A DNA stretch of 64,000 nucleotides from Chamaecrista fasciculata (Eukaryota; Streptophyta; Magnoliopsida; Fabales; Fabaceae): assembly GCA_003254925.1 (NCBI GenBank), contig QANZ01008267.1, positions 62,119 through 126,118 on the forward strand. The letters are read 5' to 3'. The notes below the pieces were generated by a model. It searched no databases. It had not been told where the DNA came from and saw only the letters and a program-made list of their open reading frames with translations. The translations under genes were made by a program, and so were the position numbers. Shown here piece after piece: positions 50,035-62,546 of this stretch (within the stretch, counting starts at the first letter, position 1; every line of letters starts with the position of its first letter).

Positions 50035-53000
50035 TTACAGAGCTTGCCTAAATTCCATAGAAGGGTTCAAGATAATGTACAGTGACGAGTGACCTGATAT
50101 GGATATATGATGAAGATAAGAACGAAGAAAACACTCCAAAACGAGAAGTGTAAGAGCTTCAGGAGGCACAATGGGCTTCCTCTTAGTGAATGCACCAGGA
50201 AAAACATGTAAAGTAGCTTCATGGCCCAAAGGGAAATTTCCTGAATCTTCAAGTGGCTGGTTCTCTAAATTATTGGATTCTGAGCTTTGTGAAGTCGGAG
50301 GTGGCTGGCTTTCAGCAGATGGATTTTCTGAGCCTCCCCCACCATCCTTAGACGACTCATCATGGTCTTCACCACTTTCTTTGCTAGGACTTCCTCCCAA
50401 ACCCCCTTCTGGAGTATTGCGAACCAAGTCTGGCCGAGCTTCCACGCCAACACGTCTCAAGTGTAGCTGCCGCCATATAGACAGATGTCAAAATATCAAC
50501 TGTGAACAACATTGGGTGACATGCTAGAACAAGTATAACTGAGATCTCCCTGTACCTGAAGATGCAAGTTGACTTCATCTGGGCGCGAAAGGAAAGGAAA
50601 ATCTCCACCAGATTTCAAGTAAGCTCGCCTTGCCTCAGGGTACCTTTCACTCAGTTGATCTTTAAGTTGTTGTGGAATAGCACAGTAATCATTTGTCTTT
50701 AAGAAAACAGCATGAACATGACCCAAGAAGAAACAAAGTTATAAGCAAACCTAGTATATAGGATGCATTAAAAAAAGGAACAAAAAACAAAAACCTAGTA
50801 TAGACTATTCTCTTGATATCATAGCTCAACAGCAAACCTGAAAACAATAAGATATATGCTGTGTGTAAAACGAACATAGACGTATGTCTGAGTGATGACA
50901 AACGAACGTAGGAGATCATGCAAGGACGTGGTCAGATTATTAGTGTCAATTATTAAATCACATTTACTCAAGTAATTTTGACAAATCAATTATAATTTCC
51001 CTTAGAGCTATAGATAAACAAACATAAGACGCTGTAACCTGGTGATCTGCATCACCAAGACAAGATTTAGATGACATACATCCATTATAGTGATGAGTGA
51101 ATCTGAAAGAAGAAGAGGTCCCACAGAAGCATCATCGGTTGTTAACGTCAACCTAGAGGCCAAATCTTCTCTTGAGAGGGTTTCCACCTGAGTCATACAA
51201 GTTTTTCAGCAAAATAAGAGATAGGTAACCAATTCTTCCATACAAAGAGAGAAAAGATGACTAATCCCTACAAATTTTGGAATTTACTGACTTTTGTCAT
51301 CTCATGATAAGAAAACTGTAGCATACTGGATGTTGCTAAAAGCAGATTGCTAACCAACATTAGATTGTGCAAGAAAAAGACTACCTGAGAAACAACAAAA
51401 TCCACTGAATCCGCTATAAATGGTTCGTGGGGACCATCACGAATTCCCGTTAAGACATACCGCTTCAGCAAAAAAGAAGGGGTCCAACCAACACTATATA
51501 AGCAATAGACAAACTAATTCAGTTACTAGATTGAGAGAATAAAAGACCTAATAAAGAACTATCAGGAAATAATAAGAAATGCCTTGCACATTTCATTTAT
51601 GTGATATGAAAAGTTCATACAGGCCTATGGTGTATGCCATATTCTTTTGTTCGCTAGAAGCCAAGAACTCCCACTAAATCATTCTTTAAAGTTTATTTTA
51701 TCAACAGTCACACAGGCAAAATACCAAAAATATAGCCCTAAGAGTTAGTCTAGAGTCAAGTGGCACCTCCCCTTGATAAAGCCAAGGGGAGTCCTGACAG
51801 GTGGGTTTGATTCCCTGCTCCTCCACCCCTTCCTTGAATAAGTGGCTCTCCAATTGTCTACCTGCTTATCCCCAAAACATCCAAAATAGTTCGTGCCTAG
51901 CATTTATCTATTATCTATTATTCTTTATAATAAAATGTTAGAGAAGTACATGGGTGCCCATGGCATAGCTGCAGAAAAACTTCGTGTCTCCAGAAATGAA
52001 TTCGATAGAATTAACGAACGAACACGTCTTGGACGATGTTGAGCAAAAAGTTGGGCAAGGAAGCCCCCAAGGGATGTGCCATAAAGATGTATCTGTTACA
52101 AAAAGCTTGTATTAGTTAATTAGATATTTCATGAAGTTACTCAAACCTATGCTGCCAAACAATAGTTTCTGACATTTAAATAAAGTTAAACAGAGAAATG
52201 GTGGGACATGAATATGCATACAATTATAGGGTAGATTTACCGCAGAGACTACCAAAGAAATGTAGCGATTTCTACAGTGAGCATTTATATGTCTAGACAT
52301 TAATTAAATAATGAATATTATGTATAAACAAGAGGTGCAAAACAATGGCACTAAAACCAATTGGTAAGAGATAGAAATTGAGGACGTCATACATGGTGGA
52401 CATCGATAGCATCCAAGAACTTTTCAAATGCTTGAACCCACTCAGTATGATTCCACACTTGAGGTATATCGACAGATATGACACGGTAACCCTGAAAAAA
52501 AAATGAAAGCTTCAATTACTCTTCTGGAAAATTGCAATACTTTGAGGAATTAGAATATCCAAATGACAGCATTAACAACCAAGATAATACAAAAACACTA
52601 GTAAATTTCTATTAGTTGGTAATGTATCAGGAATCCAGATATAAAAATATTTATATACACATTTAGCAGAGTAAATGCCAAATTGTATAAAATTTATAAT
52701 ATAAAGTGACAGCTAGTAGACCATATAATAAGCCAATGACCATTAACTATACTTTATCATGCAGTTTGCAAACTTTCTAGGCTATTGCTCCCTCTTTTTC
52801 AGATACAGACAACACTATCATCGAGTTATCTGTGTTGCTCTATGTTATATAATCAAATGGATAATTGAAGCTTGATTTATAGTGATATATATGCCACTCA
52901 TACAAGAAAATCTGCATATGACAATTTAGTAACATCACATCATTAGATTAATCTGTGGTACATGCTGGACTATGACAAAAATAAACGAGCTCAATCATGA

Positions 53001-55129
53001 CATAAATAAGAAGAAAGCTCAAAGAAGGGTAGATAGCAAAGTATAAACCAATCGCAACACTATTAAAATTGTCACAATACACAATACCTTAATGGACAAT
53101 GCCATGATCTGTTTATAGTACACATCAGCTGTTCCAGCTGTTCCTGGAAGACAAATGAGTGGAGGAACAACTTTTGGACCAAAATCATAATATCGCCATT
53201 GCTTAATGCCAATCTGCAATATATAAAATAAAAGACCACAAAACATAGAAGTCAATGTCTCAAGTAAAATTATGCCCCAGAGCAGGTGACAAACACAAAA
53301 ATCCCAATAAACCAAATAAACAACTCAATAACAAGAAGGGTCTAGTTATTGTAAATGCAGAAACAATAATGTTAAAAAAGAGCAACGAGGTGCCAGTACA
53401 TTCAATTTCGTCATCAGGTAAATTTCTGCTCAGTCTAATATGGACTGGAAGACACTAAGAGGCTGTTTGGCATATTGCCATCTATAACAGGACATCCAAA
53501 ACGCCAAGTGGTATCCAAGATGCTGGGTGGCACAAGATGCCACCATTTTAGGTGGGATCTCATATCACCCAAAAACCATATGAATTTTATGTTGCTGAAT
53601 TTTCATCACCACCAACTTTAATAAAATAGCAAATTTATCCCTTTCTGATAACAAACATGAGAATTTTTAATACCATGGTACCTTATACAATCTAATATGC
53701 AGGGTAATGTAAGATATTAGCATACCAACCAAACAGCTCAAAAGAACTAAAGCAAGTTGGCATTGTTCAACAAAGACAGCCAACCATATTGAACGAAGCA
53801 CCCTTGGATCTAAGTGAACTGAATTGGAAGTAAAACCAATGACATAACAATACAGGATTATTGACCATAAATAAAAGTACAATCACTGAGTACAAATTTT
53901 ATACAAACTCCTTATTTCTTTTCTTCATTAGATCATCAACAACTGTATCATTTGTTACTCGCTGCCATTGCATAACTGCATCTTGTCACATAAAAACAAA
54001 GGATGGTTCCAGAAGGCAGCCTTATAAATCTGTCTATCAAATCTTTTAACCTATTGACAGCATAAATACCCATATGTGCAAGTTTGAATTTTTCATTGAC
54101 AAGGAAAAAAGTCAATTCCAACTTAACCAGAATCAGCTTATTATAATACAAGAAAAAGGTTTTTTAAAAAATTCTTATTAAAATTTAGAAAAAAAAAAGT
54201 ATTTTGACAGTGTTGAATAGTACCTTTTTATATGCAAAAGAAATTTGGATAAATTAGATTTGAAAAAAAAATAGTCATCGTCAAATAATGACTTAAGCAC
54301 TTGAGTTCAGGAGGAAATTAGGATTGCGATATAATGCATTCTTGTGATATGACAAAGCCAACATCTACTAAGCAGTACTAAACCTATGTTACAAATTACA
54401 ACTCCAAAATCTGTGAACTCTTTTATTCTGTATTGTTGTGTATGAATGAAGTAATCTAAAGGGGTGCTTTTGGAGGTAATTGAATTACTTTATTATAAAG
54501 TTTTGGTATTTTTAAAGAACAATTACCTCTAAAAATTACTTTAACCTCTTAAAATACTTCATCCAAGGGTTTATCTTTCAGAGGATGGAGAATTTAAAGC
54601 AATGTTCAATTCACAAAGATGTAAGACGGAAAAGAGACAACATAGCAACCAAAAATGAAATGCAAAGCAGTTATGTAAAATTCGAAGATAAGTAACTGTG
54701 AGATATGTGGGTGCAAAGTTTCTTGCACATCGATAACACAACACACTGAGAAAGCTAAATCAAAGGTATATCCAGCCAGTAACCGATGTGAATAGATGAG
54801 CCGGGAACATTGTCAGCAATGAGAAAAAAATTACCAGTATCAAAATTTATAAACATGCGAAAATTGTGACAAATCATGGCGACAAAAACACAACATCAAC
54901 TAGCCAAATGGTTGATGGTTTATATTTCTTTTTAAATAAACAAATCAACAGACTAAATCCAACAGCAGTTAAGATAACATGCTAACAAGAAAAGTCAAGC
55001 ATAGAACAAAAGTAGTAAGATAATTGGAAGTATGATAGGTTAGGTGATGGGACTTACTGGGATCTTGTGAAGAGGAACCTGAGACTTGAAGTAGATGTAA
55101 TCTCCGGGCGCCGAAAAGACGCCTTTCAT
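50035..55129 (-). CDS. Maspardin-like alpha/beta-hydrolase (SPG21 homologue)
   Basis: The plant homologue of maspardin (SPG21/ACP33), an alpha/beta-hydrolase-fold protein of endosomal traffic in animals; no plant substrate is known. Eight exons: 55058-55129, 53088-53213, 52393-52491, 51950-52092, 51385-51493, 51080-51187, 50556-50696 and 50035-50466, giving 409 aa. The fold is marked by [33 protein letters not shown] and the nucleophile elbow YGTSLGG with Ser about residue 106. The late conserved block is [20 protein letters not shown]. After about residue 275 comes a plant-type low-complexity Ser/Glu/Gly/Pro tail, then a short hydrophobic C-terminus ([20 protein letters not shown]). The start is the ATG giving [17 protein letters not shown]. 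Introns total about 3.9 kb; intron 4 contains a SINE-like piece. Confidence 0.92.
51738..51940 (+). mobile_element. SINE-like element in a maspardin intron
   Basis: A tRNA-like head: an A-box-like TAGTCTAGAGTCAAGTGG (about 51747-51764) and a good B-box GGTTTGATTCCC (51804-51815), spaced about 40 nt apart like pol III promoters. The 3' end dissolves into ATCTATTATCTATTATTC and TTTATAATAAAAT. No clear target duplication was found, so the boundaries are approximate. Confidence 0.5.
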
Positions 55130-56602
55130 CGCTAATTTTCAGGTGTGCCTATGCCTATGCCCATACCACAAAACCATGTCCGATCCGATCGATTACTGAG
55201 TGTCTGATTGATCTCTTTCTCTGGGAGATGTTTTTGGTTTGTTCGTCTTCGCTGTAATTCGCCGAATTCTATAATTTCAAGGATTGAAGAGAAGAGGAGA
55301 AGTAGTAGACACCACGTGGTTGGTCCCACATATGATTGCAGATTTGCAGTCAATTAACAAGGATGCAGCTGGGTGATATGTGAGAGGGTTTGGTTGGGTT
55401 TGAATTATTAGATCACTTATCACTTGATTAACTATTTTTGACCCAAATTGAACAGAGGAAAAGGAGAAGAGGAAAGGGCGAGAATAACAGGAGCCAAGAA
55501 CAAATCAAAACCCAATGAAGAGAAGGGGACACTGTACTGCTCTAACGCAGCGTTTCGATAAAAACATGAAGAACAAGACCAGTAGGTTGATCAAATCTCA
55601 AAGAGAGGGTGAGAGGGTTTATCATTCTTTTATTTAAAAATTATATTAAAGAGCAATTACAAATAGTAAAATTGTCCTGATGAGGCTATAAAAGAGATAT
55701 GATTATTGTGTTATAAGTACGTTGCATGGATACTTAAAAATAATGATTATATTTATATTCTACGAATACTTTTGTGTATTTTTAAAATTTTATAAAATAT
55801 AAATTTTTATATTTTTTATAAAATATCAATATACTTTTATCTTATTTTATTTTTGTTATATTAAAATTTTATTTTTTTTTATTAATAAAGAAAATATTCA
55901 TATTTTTATAAGAAAAATCATATAAATATATATTTTATAACTTTTTATTTATTTAAATATTGTAGTACCCATATCCTATTATTTTTAAAATTAGCGTATT
56001 CCGTACCCGCATCCATATCCGTCCAAGTACCCGTACCCGTTCAAGTGCAACTTATAACTAAATAGTGAAACTTTTAAAAAAGTTATAAAATTAAAATCAC
56101 AAGAAAAATATATAAAGAGTTATATTATAACTTACCCAAAAGTAAAATATCAAAATTACACTTCTAATGTCTAATAATATCTTTCATGATGAAATTTACT
56201 TGTAAAAAAAATAATAAAAATAGAAAGAATTGAATGAAAATATTTAAAATATTGAAATAAAAGTAGGTAAGTTTGAATAATATGAAGCATGGACACTGAT
56301 ATACGGGACACGATACAAGCACGTCAAGTTTTAAAATTACAAGACATGACATGACATTTATTTATATATAAAATTAATTCAAAATTTATAAATTTTGATA
56401 AAAAAAATTAAAAATTATAATATTTATTCATAATATATCTCATATGTGTCATTATTTTTTATTGTTTGTCATGTTAAAGTCACAAAAAATTAATTTTATA
56501 TTCTGAAACTTGGGGTTAGTCTATGATGCAAAGTTTGTTGTAAGAACATGGGATGCAATGAGTCATAAGCCAATAAGATTATGACACGTGGAAGGATTAG
56601 GT
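55130..56602. other. Upstream of maspardin-like gene, then AT-rich gene-free DNA
   Basis: The first few hundred bases are the presumed promoter and 5'UTR of the maspardin-like gene. From about 55.6 kb the sequence is strongly AT-rich. Words such as GTACCCGTACCCGT and ATCCATATCCG near 56005-56040 form a small degenerate hexamer run. No gene recognised. Confidence 0.45.
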
Positions 56603-56874
56603 NNNNNNNNNNNNNNNNNNNNNNNNNNNNNNNNNNNNNNNNNNNNNNNNNNNNNNNNNNNNNNNNNNNNNNNNNNNNNNNNNNNNNNNNNNNNNNNNNN
56701 NNNNNNNNNNNNNNNNNNNNNNNNNNNNNNNNNNNNNNNNNNNNNNNNNNNNNNNNNNNNNNNNNNNNNNNNNNNNNNNNNNNNNNNNNNNNNNNNNNNN
56801 NNNNNNNNNNNNNNNNNNNNNNNNNNNNNNNNNNNNNNNNNNNNNNNNNNNNNNNNNNNNNNNNNNNNNNNNNN
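56603..56874. other. Assembly gap (run of N)
   Basis: 272 unresolved bases. The frames predicted across it are made mostly of N and are not genes. Confidence 1.
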
Positions 56875-57345
56875 CCCCCCTCCACCCAGGAGCATGGCGC
56901 CCGCCTCCAGCTTAACACTCAGTCACCCACGACTACCTCGCTCCGCAATCCACGCTACGGGAGATCGTGGGCTACTGACTTGTTCACACCCACGTTCTCC
57001 AGTATTATGGCGACCGCCCGGCAACATGGCAGGCAACCACCCACGATTGCCTTGCTCCGCAAATCTCGGTCTCCACCATCTCCGCTGGTGGAGATCGTGT
57101 CTGGTTACGTGGTCCGCCCCGCGCGCTGACCACCTCTCCCCCCTGCTCTATAAATAGAGCTCAACTCAGCAGTTCAAGGTTAGCTACTTCTTACACTCTG
57201 AAATTCTCTTACTCTCTTATCACTCTCTTACTAACTTGAGCGTCGGAGTACACTTCGCAGGGCCCCCTATGAAGCTCTTGCAGGTTCTTGCTCAACTCTT
57301 GGCTCTTGCAGCCCATTCCGGTGAACTAGATAAGTGCTACCATTT
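56875..57345 (+). mobile_element. Partial LTR, probably Gypsy (Tat/Ogre-like)
   Basis: A GC-rich segment just after the N gap with degenerate internal direct repeats (CACCCACGACTACCTCGCTCC against CACCCACGATTGCCTTGCTCC), then a clean TATA box TATAAATAG (57149-57157) and the phrase ACTTGAGCGTCGGAGT. That phrase, with a following GCAGG, is characteristic of the R region of plant Gypsy Tat-lineage LTRs as I recall them. The upstream part is lost in the gap, and both ends are uncertain. No gag-pol is present. Confidence 0.6.
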
Positions 57346-59475
57346 TCTAGTTTATCAATTAGTAAACCCAGTTATAAACTACTAAATTAGTCTATCTTCA
57401 ACTCAAGACGTCAATTACCTAATGATGTCGCCCCTTGATTAACTTGAATGAAAATCTTCATTTTACAATATCTTCCTAGAAACTAGTGCCTAATTAAGAC
57501 AAAAATACAAGGCGATATAAGACCATAAATCATCAATATATCCAAATTAATAGCGAGCTTAGTGGTGATACCAGATGACACCGAGGTCTACCATGATATG
57601 TATGAAGGAAATATAACAAAACATAACTTCAGCTTTTGGTAATACGTTTTCTCAAGTCAAGTGTCTTTTCAGAAAATGGCAGTCTAATCAAAATTGGATG
57701 AGTTAATCAGACACTACATATCTTGTGGGTTTTGCCGCATCTTCTTCCTAATCATAGTATAGTCAAATGATTTCTTTTGTACGTACCCCTTAATTAATAA
57801 GCCTTTGCCATTCTACATACTGACATATATAATACGTAGTTCAAAGTACAAATCATGTGTATGGATGACGAAGTTGTATGTATGGGTCTTATATAAGTCA
57901 AAACAAATTAAGCTTACAGATTACACTGCTATGCAATCATTAGAGATTAATTTCTCTTTCTAACCACTAACTGCACAATATCGTGCAGTTAGTGGTTAGA
58001 AAGATAAATTAATTGAGATTAGATGGCATTGAACAATTGAGTAGTGAAAGCAGAGGGGAATGATACTTATTTAGAAGAAATTAAAGAACCATTCGATTTT
58101 CGAAAACTCTGCAACATTCCTTGCCCATTACAGGTGGAAGACAGTAAGTGGATGTTAGGTTATGGTGTGAGTTGGCCAATCTTGTGTTTACTTTTTATAA
58201 TGTTATCATTAGTACCACTAAGTAGTAGTAATGCTGGAGCTAATGGAAGCATTATATTTCAAAGATCAGAGATATAGTGAGATATATATATACAGGGTAA
58301 TAAGGTATACACACTTTCCATATTTTTTTTATATATATATATATATAATATGGAAAGTTGCTTAAAGTGCAACTTAATTAATTAACGAGTGGAGACAGTA
58401 CCCTCCCTTTAGTGTACTTTATTTTATGTTCCCCAAATGATGATAAAGTGACTATATATAATAAATTTATATAGTTACACTTAAGAANCATTAATTTATC
58501 TCCATAAATTAATTGATATGTTCTCAACATATCTATAAAATGATTGGCCCTAGGGCACAATCTCCAACAGTACAATACTGCAGTAAAAACTTTAAACAAG
58601 ATGCGTAATGCCTTCAATAAAGGTAAAAATGACTTGAATCAATTGATGGGGATGGCTTATCATAGATTGTTTAGAAACTTCGCTTCTACATAGTAGCTAG
58701 CTTGTTACGAACTTCATTCCTTATTTCCATTTGGAGGAGACAGGATTTGATAAATCTTTTTCCAGGGAATGACTTTGATTAGATGTGAATACGATAATTT
58801 TCTCCTTCAGCAAAACCGTGATAGCTATGTTGCATTATTTCAAAAAAGATAATGATAATAAAGTAGAACAAGCAAAAGGTGGGGAGTGGGGGACAAAGAG
58901 AATAATAAAGTAGAACACCAGAACATAGAGCTGGTGTGTATTAATATGATTTTTTTAAAAAAAAAATGTAAAACGCTACTATGCATTTATACTTCAATTC
59001 CTTGTCCAAAATAAAAGATTGTTCTGCTGTCTGATAGTCATTCGTCTCTGCCTTTTTAGTGACATGTATGAAGAAAGAAATGACTATAACACATCAGAAT
59101 TTATAACTACCACAATAAAATAACATTTTAACATTATTTTTCACAGTAAACATCTATGTACAAAAGTCTTTGTAATCACAAAAACCAGAAGAAGCACCTT
59201 GACATCTCCCCTTGCTCTGTCCCTACCATGCACATAGGTTTACAACATTTATGAGTAAACAAGTAATGTGGGATTTTGATGATTTGGTTTGGTATCACTT
59301 TTGTGATTTGGATGGTGAGGAACCTCATAAGAGGAAAGGTTCACCTTCCACCTTCCAAGAATATATTGTAACATATATATATATATATATATATACTATT
59401 GCTAGATAAAATTCAATACCAAGAACCAAACTTTGAGCTCATGGTATTATTGTAATTGCAACATGTACAGATTTG
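57346..59475. other. Gene-free region downstream of the MYB gene
   Basis: No supportable gene. The 77-codon frame at 58044-58277 has one hydrophobic stretch but matches nothing I know. The region contains the strong hairpin at 57946-58013, an AT-rich inverted repeat at about 58309-58362 (ACTTTCCATATT against AATATGGAAAGT), one N at 58488, and a TA microsatellite near 59371-59395. The rightmost bases should be the MYB 3'UTR. Confidence 0.5.
57946..58013. repeat. Near-perfect 31-bp inverted repeat with 6-nt loop
   Basis: Arms 57946-57976 and 57983-58013 pair over 31 bp with a single mismatch, around the loop AATATC. The inner 22 pairs (TCTTTCTAACCACTAACTGCAC) are perfect. The core is far less AT-rich than the surroundings. 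Confidence 0.95.
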
Positions 59476-60760
59476 TTAATGCCCCTTTTCCTCCATTTCT
59501 ATAATTTGCAGTGCGTTAGAATCGATGTCGTTAAAACAGTTGAAGCCAAAATCATGAATACCAAAGTCCTGACAGTCCAAAAACCAAGCACAATTGTCCT
59601 CCCAAGATGGCATGGTGATGTCATTACTAGCATTCTCTACTTTAGGTGCAGTGTCCCATAATGCATCCACCAGTAGAGTTTGGTCCAGCCACAAGCTGTT
59701 CATTAGAGAGTCATCGCTGCAAATGCTATCTAACATAAGAGACTCGTCTCCAGAACCAGAAGAATTCTCTATAGGGGATGAGCTTGAATTCTCCTCTGAT
59801 GAGTTGGGTTCCTTGAGTTGATTCTGATGAGAATTATTGACAGATTGCGGATTCTGTGGGGAAGAAGAAGAAGAAGTAGTTTCCTGGGAGGTTGCTTGTT
59901 TATTATTAATAGGCTCATGAGTCACAGGATCGATGCCCATCTTAAGCAGCTTTTTCTTGATGTGGGTGTTCCAGTGATTCTTAATTTCGTTGTCTGTCCT
60001 TCCCGGTAATCTGGCTGCAATCTTGGACCACCTGAGACACAAACAACAACAATCACTCACATATCAAAACCATGATCCTAATTAACTTAAGCTTCACGCC
60101 GTTGTCATCCAATAATCCTAATAAACTTCAAAGTAACATGTAGGTTGCTTCAAGAATCAATACACACCGCTTCGTTATTAAGTATCAAATATCAATTTAG
60201 TCTATTTAATAACTTGTTGTTTACATTATACAATAAGACATTAATTATGCAGATCACCCCACCCCACCACAGCATCTTGTTTTATGTTGTTGACAGCCAT
60301 GCTCAAATATGAGACCAAGTTATAGTCGAATTATAATATTACAAGTCAATAAAATTGCATTTTTACTAATAGTTATAACTTTTGACTTGGAGATAAGAGT
60401 TTGATCCAATATAAGTGTTTATCTATAATCCTGAAGAAACAGAATTGGTTGGAGATGAAGTTAGGATGGGAATGTGTGAGAAAAGAAAGAAAAGAACCTG
60501 TTGCCAAGACGGGCATGGAGATCAATGACAAGCTGCTCCTCTGATTGAGTGAGAAGTCCTCTCTTTAAATCAGGACGAAGATAATTAGTCCAACGAAGGC
60601 GACAACTTTTGCCGCAGCGTCGGAGGCCGGCGAGCTTAGGAACAGCTCGCCAACAACACTGGCCATTGGTGAGAATGAAGCTTATGAGCTTCTTGTCTTC
60701 TTCTGCAGTCCATGGTCCTTTCTTCACACCCAGTTTGTCACAGCAAGGTTGCCTCCCCAT
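59476..60760 (-). CDS. R2R3-MYB transcription factor, MYB85/MYB42 subgroup
   Basis: A nuclear DNA-binding regulator. MYB42/MYB85 and MYB20/MYB43 act in secondary-wall and lignin gene control in Arabidopsis. Two exons, 60498-60760 and 59476-60031, encode 272 aa. R2 spans about residues 14-65 with Trp17, Trp37, Trp57; R3 spans about 67-116 with Trp89, Trp108 and the junction LGNR|W at the single intron. The start [20 protein letters not shown] and the post-R3 motif [12 protein letters not shown] are diagnostic of this subgroup. The bHLH-interaction motif in R3 is absent. The C-terminus is Ser/Gln-rich then acidic with Trp residues ([20 protein letters not shown]), probably activating. The intron often found in R2 is absent. 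Confidence 0.93.
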
Positions 60761-61379
60761 AATTTGATAATACTTGCAAATTCACTCTCACTTTCAACTC
60801 TCTCTTCCGTTCCTCACCAACACTAATAATAATATGTAATGTAATGACCCAAACCCAAAGCCCCACTCACCCGCCTTTATATAAGCCCCTTTCCTTTTCG
60901 TCCTTCTCATTATTATTTGCAATACAATATATATATATAAGCATAGGCAGCAAAGTTGTGATTGGAGGACTTAGGGGGTCCACCAATGGGTTGTGAAAGC
61001 TATGTGGGAACTAATGTGGATTGAGGTGTTCCGCTGCTTCTAGCTTCACAAAATGGGTGACGACGCTCCTATTAAGATGGGTCACCCAAGGACATACTTA
61101 CATCTAAGCACCCCCATTCAAACTAAACAAAACAAAACAAAAAAAGAATTGACAATCAATCATAAATATTTTCCTCATTTTCCTTTACAAATTCCACTGC
61201 CCTCGTTGCACTCTTACTCAACCCTTTCGTCATCGCCACGTTTACATGTCCTTGTTATCGTCACTACATTATGCTATGCTGCGGCCCATGCCTATATTTC
61301 TTCCTGTGGATCATACCCATAGCCGTTTGATTCGCTTCAACAAAGTTCATCCAACACTCCCACGTCTTCCATAGTAAAG
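60761..61379 (-). promoter_or_regulatory. MYB gene promoter and 5'UTR
   Basis: Upstream of the minus-strand MYB ATG. A TATA box, TATATAAAG on the minus strand, lies at 60875-60883, about 115-125 bp before the ATG, predicting transcription start near 60845-60855 and a leader of roughly 90 nt. The 89-codon frame at 61053-61322 on the plus strand is unsupported. Confidence 0.7.
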
Positions 61380-61602
61380 CCTTCTAACCAAACACAATAT
61401 GGGACTTCAACACACCCTCCTCACGCTTGACAAAGGAGTGTGAAGCCAACGGGTCACGGCTCATCCATCTCATATGCCCAAACTAAGCTTTGATACCATG
61501 TAAAAAGGCCTAACTCACAAAAAAAAACCTCTCAAAAGGGAGAGAGTTGCCTCATTATATATAGAGTTAGAAAAAAGCAATGTGTACTTCAAAGTTCAAC
61601 CA
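61380..61602 (-). mobile_element. TRIM-like retroelement fragment, second copy
   Basis: Reverse orientation copy of the element at 37451-37750. On the minus strand: LTR (about 61602-61499) with CTCTATATATAATGAGGCAA and TGTGAGTTAGGCC, then the primer-binding site TGGTATCAAAGC (61487-61498), then an internal part with GATGAGCC and CGTTGGCTTCAC, then the start of the second LTR (TGTTGAAGTCCCATATTG, from 61412). The distal end is unclear or truncated. It lies about 620-840 bp upstream of the MYB ATG. Confidence 0.75.
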
Positions 61603-62546
61603 ATAATCACCCAATTCCAATTTTCAATTCTCTTGTCTAAGACTTTAGAGTTTAGTTAGAGTCCGACTGAGATCTTTTGCTGCCACTTAATTCATCCCAA
61701 GTGCCAGTCATACCCCGCCTTCTCTTGTTGATCGATATGCATACCTCACATGTATGACTCCACATTCGACAACGATCACTTGAACTATCAAAACCGCAAA
61801 TTATATTTTTTTAAAAAAAAATATTAAATTATTTTACCTTCCTTAAAAATTATAATAATGCCACCCCAACGACATCAAAATACTACCGAATATCATCTCT
61901 CTGTTTTACAATACACTAAATAATATATATGCCGTCTGTAAATCACTTCCTGTCTTCCCATCTTCTTGTTTGTATAATCTCATTTTCCCAATGAGATCAA
62001 GTAGTGATATATTTATGTCACCTGTTAATGATTTCAAAATTGAAAATATCAGTTTTGTGGACAGAGAATTGACCTTAATTATATCTATAAGTAGTCTTCG
62101 TTCACTTGACCTTCAATGGGTTAATTACTTCAGTCTAAAAAAGCATTCTCCTATACAGTTGAATGATATTGATTCCATTCACATCCATTGTCCATTAATC
62201 AGTTCAACAATGAAGAATTTTAAAAGTTTAAAAATATTTAATCTAGTTATGTCGTAAAAGGGTATTAACTGAGTCGATTTGCATTCACGTCTGACGTCGT
62301 TCCCTAATGTACTTTAATTATCTCATAACACATCAGGAACTTGGGAGCCGTATTATTTAAGCTAAGTCTTTTTTTTTTTTAATTTGGTGCATAGAAGATA
62401 AAAAGACACGCAACAAGCTATAAAGAAACGCTGCGTTCTGCAAAATCTGGCATATCTGCAAACTAGATAGTAGCACAATCAGCCGAAATTAAACCATGAG
62501 CATGCCCAATGGTTTTTAATTTTTAAAGCTGCTATAGAATGTAAGG
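61603..62546. other. Gene-free DNA upstream of the MYB gene
   Basis: AT-rich; the 95-codon frame at 61970-62257 is not recognised and lacks support. Confidence 0.45.

Noticed and set aside
56581-57157. Long frames (140-189 codons) across the N gap
   Set aside because: Mostly unresolved N; the readable ends are LTR sequence, not a protein family.
58044-58277. 77-codon frame with one hydrophobic segment
   Set aside because: Unrecognised and isolated; one hydrophobic run in an AT-rich region is weak evidence.
61970-62257. 95-codon frame upstream of the MYB gene
   Set aside because: No homology recognised; surrounding DNA looks like non-coding AT-rich sequence.
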